The notes under the pieces: generated by a model
Told to the model about the DNA's origin: nothing
The model's input: the letters and a program-made list of their open reading frames with translations, nothing else
Databases searched by the model: none
Shown here: positions 13,582 to 25,069 of the stretch, in pieces
How positions within the stretch are numbered: the first letter of the stretch is position 1
Layout of the letters: every line of letters begins with the position of its first letter
Made by a program: the position numbers and the translations under genes
Assembly: GCA_013397115.1 (NCBI GenBank)
Contig: VWZW01001369.1
Span: 1,286,527-1,350,526, forward strand
DNA: 64,000 nucleotides
Source of the DNA: Edolisoma coerulescens
Taxonomy: Eukaryota; Chordata; Aves; Passeriformes; Campephagidae
Direction of reading: 5' to 3'

Positions 13582-14952
13582 CAGCTATCACAGTTTGTTA
13601 ACCTGCAAATTAGTTTCAACCTGTGAAAGAAAATCTTCAAGATATACCCTCTATTAATTCAACAAGAATTTTTGCACCATTTCCTTGAATGATAGTCTGC
13701 CCAGTTTTATTTACTGTGCAGAATTTAACCTAGTGGCCAGAGTTATTTTTGATTAGTTTATTGCTGTATTTTTCAAAGATGGTTTGGAACGTACCAAAGC
13801 TGCCATTCATCTGAGATTACTGAAACAAATGTTTTTGTGTTTTATAGCACAGATGTGAGATAATATTCTTCAAATCCAGTTTCCTAAAATTAGGGTTCTG
13901 TTTTTTATGTACCTTTGCTTTCCGGGTTTGTGTGTCCTTTCACAACCCCTATACTGAATGGGTTTGCAATGACTAGGAAAGTCAAACCAGTTTTGTTTAA
14001 TTTTCTTAATTGTTACTTTTGAATCTAACCTTAGGTATAAGCTGTGAACATGCTGTCTCCCAGAAAATATCTGAGATTGTCAAAGACGTTCAGGGTTAGC
14101 CTAAATCTACACCACTGTTTAGTGAAAACATTAAGTGCATATTGATTTCCACAGTTATGGATAAAGCACTTGTGAGAATCTCATCTTCATCACTTATAGG
14201 TTGTAACTCTGACTTTAACTCCGTTATTGAAATGGAAAATAAAGCTTCTCCCAGAAATTTTAAGATTGGACATGCACAACTCTATTTCAAACTAACAGAT
14301 TAAGTGGCTGAATCAGAGACAAAGCAAGCAGCCCAAGTGGCAGCATGTGTGGTGCCTGAGGATGCAGGTAAATACCTCAAACTGTGGAAGACTCTCTCAG
14401 GGAGCTCAGAGGGCCATGAGCCACAGGAAGTGCAGGAGCTTGGGGATCATCAGGCACCCTTTGGCTCAGAGCATGAAGCCACCCCTTTTCTGCTGCTGCT
14501 CTACTGAGTGCCAGGTTGCACCTGCCTTTCTGGAGTAAAGCTTATAAATTCCAGCTTGTGAAGGCTGTTTTGGTGGTGCCCCATCCATCATTATTTCTAT
14601 GATTTATAAGTGGCTGTCAGTGACAGGGGCAGTGTGCTATGAGGAGCTCTGTTCCATGCACGGGACCCTGTCAGTGAGAGCAATAGCTTCCTCCTGATGG
14701 TTCTTTCATTTAACCAGATTTCCGTCACCATTTACATCCTAAATTAACACTTGTTTCCCAAGACAGTTCACTACCCCACACCATAGATCCTATTGGCTAG
14801 GGCATTTTGTTAGTGCAGCTGAAAGTAGACTTCAAATAAGAAAAATTACACCTGATCAATTATGTAATTTCATCATTTGATGCCAAACTTTCACACAGTA
14901 GAATAAGTCCCAAGAAGAAAAACAAAAAAAATCAACATGAAATAAGGTGCTC

Positions 14953-15027
14953 GAGGTGTCCCTGCTCATTGCAACTTGATGACCTCTCAGGCTCCCTTCC
15001 AACCCAAACTATTCTATGATTCTATAA
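14953..15027 (+). mobile_element. CR1 LINE 3' end fragment
   Basis: This is the extreme 3' end of a CR1 element. It begins GAGGTGTCCCTGCTCATTGC and runs through CTCCCTTCCAACCCAAACTA into ATTCTATGATTCTAT, the short terminal repeat typical of avian CR1. Compared with the common CR1 tail, part of the middle (the region usually reading GGTTGGAACTAGATGATCTT) is shortened, so the copy is 5' truncated and internally decayed. CR1 copies are normally 5' truncated and lack a poly-A tail and clear target-site duplications. None is seen here. Confidence 0.9.
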
Positions 15028-17023
15028 TATGCTAATTGAAATGATAGAGATTATCAACTTCCTCTCAGTTCATACCAAGTTTTCCTACTAAAACATAAAG
15101 ATTATGGGAGACCGACTCACAATGTAATTACATTACCTTAAATGATTCAACAGATTAAGGTAAAAATGTTCTGGTTTTGATATTATTTGTTTTGGTTTTA
15201 TATTTTGGCTGGAATTAAATGAAGTTTTCTTAATGTTTCTGACACAACCATTTTAAGCAAATACTTTGTAAAAAAATCCTTGATGACACAAATTAAGGGA
15301 TATCCCATGAAAGTCAAAAGTCATGTCGCAAAGCCACACTGAAACTTATCTGAATATATGATTTTTATATGAAAGATAAAAGTTACTGGATTCTACATTC
15401 ACAGTGAAGGAGAAAACCAAAAGCATCTTATCACAGGATAACCGAGTTAAATTGGAAGAAAAAACAGCTTTCCAAACACAGGAAAAACTCAATTACTTCC
15501 TATTTTTTCTCCCTTGATGCTGTTACACTTTCTCTACTAATCTATCCTGCGTTTTTTCTTGTTTGGAACATTTTTAAGCCAGTATCTGGCACACCTGTAG
15601 ATGGAAAACATTTAATTTGTAAAGTGAAAAATCCAGCCTTGATACAATTGAACCTAGCAGCAGGAGTTGATATAATTCCCAGTGAAGACAAATGGAGTTC
15701 AACCCTGGACTTATTCTGGTGCTTTAGGCTCTACTCCTCACCATTTCCAGCAGCACACACAGCCCAGCAGGACCCACCTCTCCCATGGCCCAGTCCTGAC
15801 TTCTGCATGCAGACAGCAGTGTCAGATTTGCTGACAGAAATCTTCCTCCAGTCTCTGTGTTGGCCAATGTAACGTGAGGTTTTCTAAAATAAATAAGCTC
15901 TTCTACTATAATTTTATGTGTATTTTCACACAACAAAATATCATTGCCCTCTTGACCTCTGTGGCATATCATAAATGTGAGTTTTGCCCTTTACGCAACC
16001 TTTAACTGTTTTTCTTCTCTTCCCTTTCTGTATTCCCTTGTCAGTCTAGCAGGGACTTGATTTACCTTCTCTTTTCCATTAAATATTTGTCTTTCTTCCC
16101 ACTTCACAAGTGTCACAGCATCTACAGTTCATTGTATTTGATCAAGTTAGATCACGTACACATAGTGAAGTCCCTGAAACACACAGGCCCTGCAAGATGA
16201 ATTAAGGAGGTCACACAAGCTCTTAAAATCACATTTTATGAAACCAGCAGAAAAGCCAGTGGTGATAAAAGGCAGTCAAACCACAGATTCTGCAGAAAGT
16301 GACTGTTATGAGGCAGCGGGCTGACCACTGTTTATTCCCTGCCAGCTAAACGAAATGGGATGCAACTTATTATTTGCTGGCTTTTCTGCCGGTCTGATAA
16401 GATGCAATTCTCATTTCAAGTGGTGAGGCTGTGATCTCCTTCAACTGTAGCATTCCCTCGCACTTGCTGAATCTGTCCCTCTCTGCCTCACTCCAAACAC
16501 TCACGTGCTAATGGGAAAATGTTGAGGCCCAATTCCCATATGGGTATCTAAATACTTGCTACTGATGTTGAGAATAACACTGTTTTCAGCAAATTACCAG
16601 ATCCTTCCCCTAGCCCAGGAAAAAATTGAGGAGAGTTATCCCATCTCTGACTTGTTCTAGTTAATGCCAGAAAGTAAAGCCTTTTTTCCGAGTTAAGAGA
16701 ACAGGGAACCAGCAAGTGCCCCAGCTCACAAATGTGTCAAAACCAAACCCACATTTCTGGCAGAAAGGGCTGCCCTGGGGGCGGAGGTTGCTTCCCACGG
16801 TGACTACAGCACCTGCTGTGTCTGGCTTATGTGAGCAGTAAATGTGAACATTCCCTGAGATTTAGTTCAAGCTCCAGACATCACAAAGTAAACCCAAGTC
16901 ATTGCACTTGGTGCAAGAAAGGATAGGTAGGGTTTATACAGAGTAAAAGCAGATTGTTAGGAGCAATTTGTCCCTGGTGCAATTATTGTGCAGCAGCTGG
17001 AAAGAGAGGCAGTGCCCATTTAT

Positions 17024-17035
17024 ATGCACGTGCAT
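17024..17035. promoter_or_regulatory. 12-bp palindrome with CACGTG E-box
   Basis: ATGCACGTGCAT is a perfect palindrome centred on CACGTG, the E-box bound by bHLH factors of the MYC, USF and CLOCK type. A single motif is weak evidence for function. No promoter or gene is recognised nearby. Confidence 0.2.
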
Positions 17036-19465
17036 TTGTGGTTGTGTTTGCAAAGTGGTGCCAGTGCAGAAAGCTGGACTTGCCTCTCCTCAGCCCCTAA
17101 GCAGGCAAAGGTTTGCAAGTCCAAAAGCTGCAAGTCCTCAGAGAACCAGGGGACCTCAGAGGACACAGGACCTCCGGGGCTGGAGGCTCTTGCTTCCCTG
17201 CCTCTACACCACCACAGCTCTTCTGCAGGAGATGGAGTGGGGCCAGACTGTGGCCAGCCAGACACACTTAATTCACTGTTGAATTAGCAGTAAAACAGTC
17301 ATCACAACCAAAAAACAACAGAGCTTGGGCCCAAAAGACCAAAATTTCTTTGCACAAAAATGAATATGCAGCAACAACAAACACCGCACTCACATTTAAT
17401 GGGACGTTTACTCTATATTCAAAGATCAAACTGTATACCAAAATTCCACACACTCATAAATGGTCGACAAAATGTAACTGTTCTCCCAAGGCACAAATCA
17501 GAACTCCCAAATGTAACAAAATGAGCCAAGATGGAATTGACAGCTACTCATGGAGAATGCAATCCTTCTCACAAAATTTGACACAGAGAGGAAACTTAGC
17601 TCTTAGGAATAGGTGCTATTTTTCATTTGTTTGTAGTTCCCCAGTTGATCAACTCCCAGCTGAACACCAACTAAACATCAGGGGATTAACTCATCTTTGA
17701 TATGGAGTAATCAGTCTATTTGATCTTTGAGCTGCCTCTCACATGCCTCTCACATAATCACAACTCCTTAGAAACACACGGTATTATTTCACTATTGCAC
17801 CAACAAACTCTAAAAATGGTAGTTAAGCCAAACATTGGATGGACTGTGAAAATACCCTCTTGAATAACAAACGCTATTCTATTTGGTAAGGAACTGACTA
17901 AAAACTGTTTAATAGCATCCTATTAGAGATCACAAGGATCTCCAGCATCACTAGTCATATATATGCAAGTTAATGATATCTTAATGTGCTGCTCACAACA
18001 CAAAGAAATTTCTTAGGCTGAATTGCCATAGACTGCAAAAGTCAACATTGCTATGGACTACTCGTATGATGGAGAATTTGCCTAGCCAGTGGGAAAATAT
18101 CCTAGTTTCCTGGTGTTGATCTGCTTTCACAGACACACTGGCTGGCTTTCCAGCAGGTCAAATGCTTCAACCAGAGTTGTATTTGAAATACATTCCCTAC
18201 TGTGATAATGTAATATATTTACGAAACTTTGGGCCACTGCATGTAGGTTGACTCTGGTTGTACATTTATACACATAGAGACCCCAACCAGGCACCAGTGG
18301 CTCCATCCTCTGACACCAGGACAGACACTTCAATCTAGCTCCTGACACATCATAGTAAACCCATGGCCATCTCAATCATAGTGAAAAATAAAAAAAAAAT
18401 AGCCACAGAGGCCAAAGAACACTCCCATTAGGATTTCTTCCATATGTAAGTACCAGCTGCTGCAGCAGGGAGGTATTAGGATTTTCTGCAGAAAAATAGC
18501 TGCTAAAATGTCTCTTGCATCCCATTCTGGATTTCTACCTGTAAATACAGGCTTGGGTTTTATTTGTTTGTTTGCTTTTCTTATATGTGCTGCTGCTCTG
18601 CCATGCACTGACAGCCTTGCTCAAAAAGTTAATTAAATGTTTAATATATATTACAGCTTTTTTCCATTAGTATTCATTTGTAAAAGCCTGGGTCAACTCA
18701 CCCATTAAGTTCAGATACGTATAATTTGTTCTTAATGTATGCTCATTATTTGCTATGAAAATCCTTTTATTCAGTATCATTTCATGCATATCCAAATAGG
18801 CAGTACAAATAGCACCAGTTCTATTTTTGAATCTTTGCATCATGAGGGTTAGGGTTCCAGGCACATGCATTGCTACAATGCAATCTGAAAACCTGTACAT
18901 CAGCAGATCACTCGAAAGCAAACATTTCATCGTGAGCTGTCAAATCTGTGCCAAGCGTTGCTTCAAAAATAATTCCTGAGGCGAGATGACTCGCGTCTTT
19001 GTACTTCTTACTTCCAACCCAGGAATATTTCGTTGAACAATGATAAACATTAAATATGTTAATTAATATTTTGCTATAAAATTACAGGCAGCTATTTAAA
19101 GATTAAAATAATTTAGTAATTATAATAATTTAAAAATTTAAAGTATATATAATTGCTATTTTGAGAGCCAGACAGAAACATTATTCCAGGGAAGAAAAGT
19201 ATTTCCTCTCACCTATCTTATGCTCTATCTGAATTCAATAATTCCCTAGCAGTGAACATTGGCTAACAGTCCTTTGCCAAGAATAAATCAATGAATCTCC
19301 TTAATTAACTAGTAATGCCCATGATAAGTTAAGGCTTCTATATCTGCATATTTTAGACAGCAACAGCCAAAGATTAATGTTCTCATCCTTACCAGCAGCC
19401 TCATTCAGAAAAAGAGCAAGGTGCGTGCTAAACTGAATTTCTCCATCTCCTCATTCACTTCACTA

Positions 19466-19476
19466 CCACTAGGTGG
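19466..19476 (+). promoter_or_regulatory. CTCF-like core motif
   Basis: CCACTAGGTGG followed by TC fits the CTCF core pattern CCASYAGRKGGC at all but the last position. The flanks are only partly consistent with the longer motif. Chance occurrence in 64 kb is plausible, so this is a low-confidence call. Confidence 0.25.
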
Positions 19477-19721
19477 TCAAGGTAGTCCTGCCATAATTTT
19501 TCAGACCAAAACTGCAGAGTTCATGAGTCTTCTGCTTTTATAGAACAAACATCAAGCACATAATATGAATGATGGACCCAAAAGCAGTATTCTTCTTATA
19601 TGAATCCCAAGTTTCTGTCCTTGCCAAGCAAGTTCAGGACAATCAATACACAAAACTTCGTGTGATTTTAGTTATTACTTTGGACAGCAAAGATACAAGA
19701 ATGAAGGGTGCATCAGTCAGC

Positions 19722-19737
19722 TTTTTTTTTTTTTTTT
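19722..19737. repeat. Poly-T16 run
   Basis: Sixteen consecutive T residues, the longest mononucleotide run noted in the window. On the minus strand it reads as poly-A, but no retroposed body or duplication was recognised upstream of it. Confidence 0.9.
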
Positions 19738-20643
19738 CAAAAGAGAAGGGGCTGTTGATTTTTAATTTTGGATAAGAACAGTTTTATGGCCTGAATATAA
19801 CAACCCTTCCCTTTGCACCTGTCTGAAGTGTTAATTTTTTAAAAAAAATTGCTGTGGTAGGAGCAGAAATAACAGGTTTCAAGCTGTCAGTTAAAAAGAT
19901 CATAAAAAACCTTTAGAAATTAGGCACATAGCTACAAATACTTCTTGGAACTTTTTTTTACCTATAAGTTTCCAGTGAGTTCAGTGGTCACAGAGGTACC
20001 ACAATGACAGCCCTGAATTTTAAACCCTTCCTTGTCTGGAAGACAAGAATGACTGAAATAGCCCTATCCAGCTGAATTTCCCAACCAGAAGAAAACCCAA
20101 ACAGCTTTTTTAACAGTTATTTCTGAACAACTTCCTTCACACACATTTTTGGGTTTTTTTTTACCCCGGAATGCATAAAAATTCACTAGGTAGGAAAAAT
20201 TAATTCAGAATAAAAGGACATCTTTCTATTTTAAGCAATAAGGAGGTACCCCACACACTAATGTCTTCTTAAACGGTGATGCTCCTGGCATTTTATCTAG
20301 GGTATGGGTCTAGAAGAGGGCCCACAAGATGAATGAATGCCCAGCAGCTCTCCCAAAATTACTTCAGGCTGAGGTGGCTAAACATACTCACGTGTTGACA
20401 AGGTTACTGGGAGACCATGGTCTGTTTCAGGCTACACATAACATAGCACACAGGGCGAGAGGTGGAAGGGTGTTTGTGAGAGAAACCAAAGTTGGCTGGA
20501 GGGGAGCAGGATGTTCCATGGTCTCTTCTCTCTGCAGTCTGTACACTGTAAAAATCTCGCTTCCTACTGCAGGAGCTTTTTTCCAGCTGCATTGTTTGCT
20601 CTGTGATTACATGTGTGAGCAACCAGAATTTATGAGTTCACAA

Positions 20644-20722
20644 GGTCAAGTGAAAGGCTAAAATTTTTCATACCAAGAAAATAACAGGAGAGGGAGTCAA
20701 GTGAAAGGTCAAGTCAAAGGCT
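20644..20722 (+). repeat. Three degenerate copies of a GGTCAAGTGAAAGG-like unit
   Basis: GGTCAAGTGAAAGGCT at 20644-20659, GTCAAGTGAAAGG at 20696-20708 and GGTCAAGTCAAAGGCT at 20707-20722 are near-identical. The second and third overlap by two bases. Each contains an AGGTCA/AGTCA-like nuclear-receptor half-site. Whether this is a binding cluster or a decayed tandem repeat cannot be told from sequence alone. Confidence 0.6.
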
Positions 20723-23700
20723 GTGAGAAGTCAAATACAGATGAGTCAATAGCTCGCATGTGGACATATCCCAACAACAAAATGCTTCTACACTGTAATA
20801 TCCTCACTAAATTTTTCAGTTCCCTGACTGAAACATTTTAGACCCATTAACATGATTCCTCTAATAGTGCAGACATGCTTTTTATGCAGGGATGCCTCTG
20901 GAGATACAATAACTGGAGGAATATTCCTCTCTATCAGGAGAACTGTCAGAGGAAATTACTCTAATACATGTGCACAGAGCTCCTTCAGAAGAGGAAGGCT
21001 GCTCCCTTATGGGGAGATGAATGGAACCTCAAGGATATTGTAGGCTTTGGTTATTCCCTTTTGTTTCTTGCTTGAAGCACTTTTAGATCATGTTAGGAGA
21101 TTTTAAGCACTAGAAGTAAATGAGAGCTTCCATTTACTTTTCTGGTAATTTAATGTTTGGCAAACTGGAAAATATACAGATTAATAGATCTGCCAGGCTC
21201 AGAAACATCTGGTTTAGCAAATTAATGAGTCTGCGTGAAAAAGAGGAAAAACTGCAATGCCATGACAAGTTTTACTTCCCTAGCAGGTTACATACACATT
21301 AGCTGAGTGTCCTGTCCTTCCTCTCCAGGGGGGGTCTGGGAGCTCAGCAATGCAAATAAGAGGATTTCTGTTGACATCAGTGATTTCTGTGGTCTTTGAA
21401 TAGATGCTAAGGATCGTACCCTGCTCTAGTGTACTGCTAGGGGAACTTTCCATTGATTTTAATGACAGTTCAGTCATTCTACAGCTAAAAAGGAGGTTAA
21501 AAAATATGGGAAGCAGAAATTCTCTGAGAGAAGGTGTGATGAGTAACTCTGAATGAATAAATTGTCCTGATGTGGCCCCAAGCAGATCCAAACAGCTTTA
21601 GAAAATTCTGTTTCTTTTGAAGTTAAGACAGAAACAGTCCACCAATACCTTTTATATTTTGAGTTTGCAACACATGCCTGGAAAAGGGGCAGGTAAGATC
21701 CAGAAAGGCTGTAATTGTTGTCCTGCTGAACTTTCAATGGTGGACTGATAAAGGCTAGTACAGATGAAACTGGAAGGACCCTGGAAAATAACATCATTGT
21801 GAAGAACTGCAGACCTGCCATGTCTCTTACACAAATGCACTTTCCTCCTGCTGGTGGGATGCTGATTTCCATCCCACCTCTGGGTCACCAGCTCCTCTGT
21901 CTCATATATTTTCAGGGTAGCTGCCTCTCAGTTTGTGGCCAGCTCTGCCAGGCACGCAGGGCAGCAGCTGCTGGTTGCACCGAGGCAGGAGCTCCAAGGG
22001 GTGCCCAGCCCAGACGTGTGTTCCCACCATGGCCCTGCTGTAGAGGTGTCTCTACTGTCACTTAATCCACTGCTACACAGTTATGCACAAAGAGAATAAG
22101 GGCAAAAAGTCTGAGGCTGGATCAAACCCAGGACCTTCCCTTTCCAGGCTCCAGTGTGACTGCAGCAGGCATCCCTGAGAGGGCTGGGTCTGTCGTTGAA
22201 GAGAAGGTGCAAGAGGAGCATTACACGGGCCTCAGACTGGCAGAGAGGGACAATTTTCAACCTGTTGTCATCCTATAAAACACTTAATAAGATGCTTTTG
22301 CATATGACACAAATGTTTTTTACATCACAGACAGTACATCTCTCCAACTATTCTTCGGAATTGTTGGCCTGCTTAAATATTTATTAAGAACTAGTATGAC
22401 ATTTCAATGAGATAAACAGAGCATTTTTCTCATTAACAGACAAGAAGACAGTTACTCAAGCACCTCCCAGAGCCATTAAAAGTTCAAGCTCTGTAAAGTG
22501 ATCCTCTTCTCCTGCTCAGAAGCTAGCAGGTGGTGGAGAGTCAGCAGTTTGCCTCTCCAGGACCAGGAGCAGGTCTGTTCTGCTCACATCCCACCACCTC
22601 CAGTTAAATTTCCAAACTACCAGAAATATTGGGAAAGATTACTCTGCTTATCACCAGTGACCGAAAATTGCTTTTAGAAACAGAGAATGTCTTTAGTGAC
22701 CTGGTAGAAAAAAAGAGATAAATCTGATGGGTGGGTTAAGCCTGCACTGTGCAGATAGCCTAAGGCAGTGACTGCACTTTATCAGGCTCCACTGACTCAG
22801 TATGTTTATTCTTTTTATCTGTTTGTTTTATAGTAGCTAAGGTATTTGTTTATAACAGCAGCATTTTTATATCAAAATGTTAATTTCCATACATAGGATC
22901 TGAGCTTTAAATTACATAAACGTAAAGAAGGGAGAAAGCACCCCGAGAAAGACAAACACAAGGGAGACATGGAGGTCAACAGATTGCAACTGTACAATGA
23001 TTAACCATGTACAAGGTGCCCAGGAAAGCAAAGTAAGGCCTCTGTGCCCACACAGACAAATTACTACAGGGGCAAGGGGAAGGCAGGATATCCACATTTT
23101 ATGATCCAAATGGAAAACAAGCCAGACTGAATTTTAGAGATATAAAGGGAGATGCAACAACATAATTTAAAACCCAAGAAAAATAAACTTTATTGGGTCA
23201 CATAAATATCAAAGCAGATTGATTGCTAGGGAACTAGAATATTAACAAGCCAAGCAAGTTCACTGTCTGTTCTAAACAGACATAACAACAGGTCAGCATG
23301 CAAATTCTTTCTATTATTTATACAGCCCCAGACAGTTATAGGATATTGCATACTGCATAGAATATTAGCAAAGTCATGGTCATGCAGAAAAAATGAAGAA
23401 CAAATACCCTCTAGATTTTAACTCTGGTTGAAACCTTCAGAGTAGACCTGAGAAGTGACAACAGAGCATTATCAGTTCGACACAATGTGACCACACGTGC
23501 TCCAGCTCACCACCCAAGTTAGTTTGTGTTCTTTACACCAGCTAATTATCCCATTAGGAATCCTTGGAGAAGTGAATAATGGAATAATGACTCCAAGATT
23601 TGGGCTACACAGTGGGAGAGTGGGTAACTGAAAAACAGCAATCAAAACCTCCAAAAAATGAACAGAACCATAAGGCCTTTGCTGGGACTTTTTTCCTTCA

Positions 23701-25006
23701 GCTACTGGTTATTTCTGGTACCGTGCAATTTTCAAAAAACAGTGTGAAGAAAAAAAAATTGTAGCAACATTCCTAGAAAGTTCAAAGAGCTTAGAAGAAT
23801 TAGAACATTAGAAGCAATTTCATGGGAGACTGTATATCAGCCTTGGACTGAATCAATGAATGTATAACAATCCCATGTGGTTTTTTCTTGTCTCTTATGA
23901 AGATAGCTCTGTATATCTTAATAGTCTGAGACTTTCCAGTGACTAAAAGTCATTAATAAAGGAAGAATAGCATAGATTTTTTTTGTGCTTATCAAAGCTA
24001 CTACCAGCATTTCCATTCTGGCAGGTGAGAAAATGTTAAAAGATAAATAATTAAATTAAGCCATTAATTTATGTATTATGTACAGGAGGTAGCGTTATAA
24101 TGGCATTCACATTTCCCACCAGGATAAAACCTCTGCAGTTTACATTGCAAGTACACATTTTTCCTTGCAGTTATAATTTATCTCAAGATTTCTGCTTTCT
24201 GACTAATGGGGATAGAATCCTTATTCCCTTCCCTGCTGTCACCACTCAGCCTTGGAAGGACTGGAACTGCTCTGCTATCCTCACTGCCCAAATAATCCAG
24301 CTGCTTACCCAGACCTCATGTTCTCATGGTACACATGGGAAAGGCCTTTACATGAGACTCAAAGTGCTTTTAACCCTGTTCAGCTTGCACAGTGCTGCTG
24401 TAGCTCAAGCTAGATCATGGTAACTTTGAAGCAAACCAAAAGCAAATACCACAAAAACCTGAAAACAAGAAAAAAACCCTCCTATTCCTTTTAAATTATT
24501 CAGGAAATAAATCTCAAAATAATTTTCCTTTTTTTCCTGGAAACCCTGAGATCCTTTTTTACATCTCTTTACTAAAAGTGACCTAAAAGGCTGGACAATG
24601 TGTTTATAGGATGATATCACCATCCTTCCTTTCAAGTATGGTGCTGATGGCACATGCCCAGCAACCCTTCTGGACTAGACACCTCTTGTACAGTTACCTG
24701 TGATGGACAGGGAATGGACCCACCTAACTCCCTCATTTGCTATGTTACCAACTCATAAGAATTCCTCCGTGTTGAGAGCTTGATGCCATGTAAAACACAG
24801 TATGCTGAAAGTCTTGTTATCTTTCCAGTAGCAAAGAAAGCCTGAGAATGAAAAAGTTAAAAATGGGGTTTCATGAAAACAAAACCTCCACCTCAAACAT
24901 ATAAATTTTGTTTTATTTAATGAAATTGGGGCAAAACAAGGGTGGTGGAAGACAGAAGAACTTTAAAGATAATGCTTCTTCCAATGGAAAAAAACCTAGA
25001 GGGAGA

Positions 25007-25069
25007 AATAAAATAATAATAATAATTACATTTTTATATATATATATATACATATCTATCTATCTATCT
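25007..25069. repeat. Compound microsatellite: (AAT)n, (TA)n, (ATCT)4
   Basis: An AAT-rich run (25007-25026) is followed by T5 and an uninterrupted TA run (25035-25050), then four exact ATCT units (25054-25069). Three different simple repeats within 65 bp is typical of a mutable microsatellite. No gene overlaps it. Confidence 0.9.

Larger units (their letters stand above)
1..14952. other. Unrecognised non-coding DNA, left block
   Basis: No gene or mobile element was recognised here. Open frames are short and overlap on both strands. They cluster in GC-richer patches (about 190-400, 1090-1290, 2280-2690, 3620-3850, 6010-6240, 7490-7700 and 12530-13170), where stop codons are scarce by composition. 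None shows a protein motif I recognise or a clean exon with good splice sites at both ends. Between the patches the DNA is AT-rich. The distinct structures inside are listed separately: the G-rich run near 0.9 kb, a TA tract near 10.0 kb, a poly-A near 12.1 kb and a hairpin near 13.55 kb. Confidence 0.6.

Noticed and set aside
16968..17287. Three overlapping frames of 81-104 codons
   Set aside because: Two plus frames and one minus frame are open over the same bases, which points to base composition, not coding.
17734..17755. 11-bp tandem duplication (GCCTCTCACAT twice)
   Set aside because: A trivial slippage product. The similar pair at 41623-41644 is equally minor.
19722..19737. Homopolymer runs as tails of processed pseudogenes
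   Set aside because: No gene-like body, polyadenylation signal or flanking duplication was found beside this run or those near 12.1, 40.75 and 53.8 kb.
20300..20345. Short CR1-like stretch (GGTCTAGAAGAGGGCCCACA)
   Set aside because: Only about 30 bases resemble the CR1 ORF2 end, too little to separate from chance.
21474..21872. 132-codon minus-strand frame
   Set aside because: Overlaps other open frames on both strands, has no recognisable domain and no coding-like pattern.
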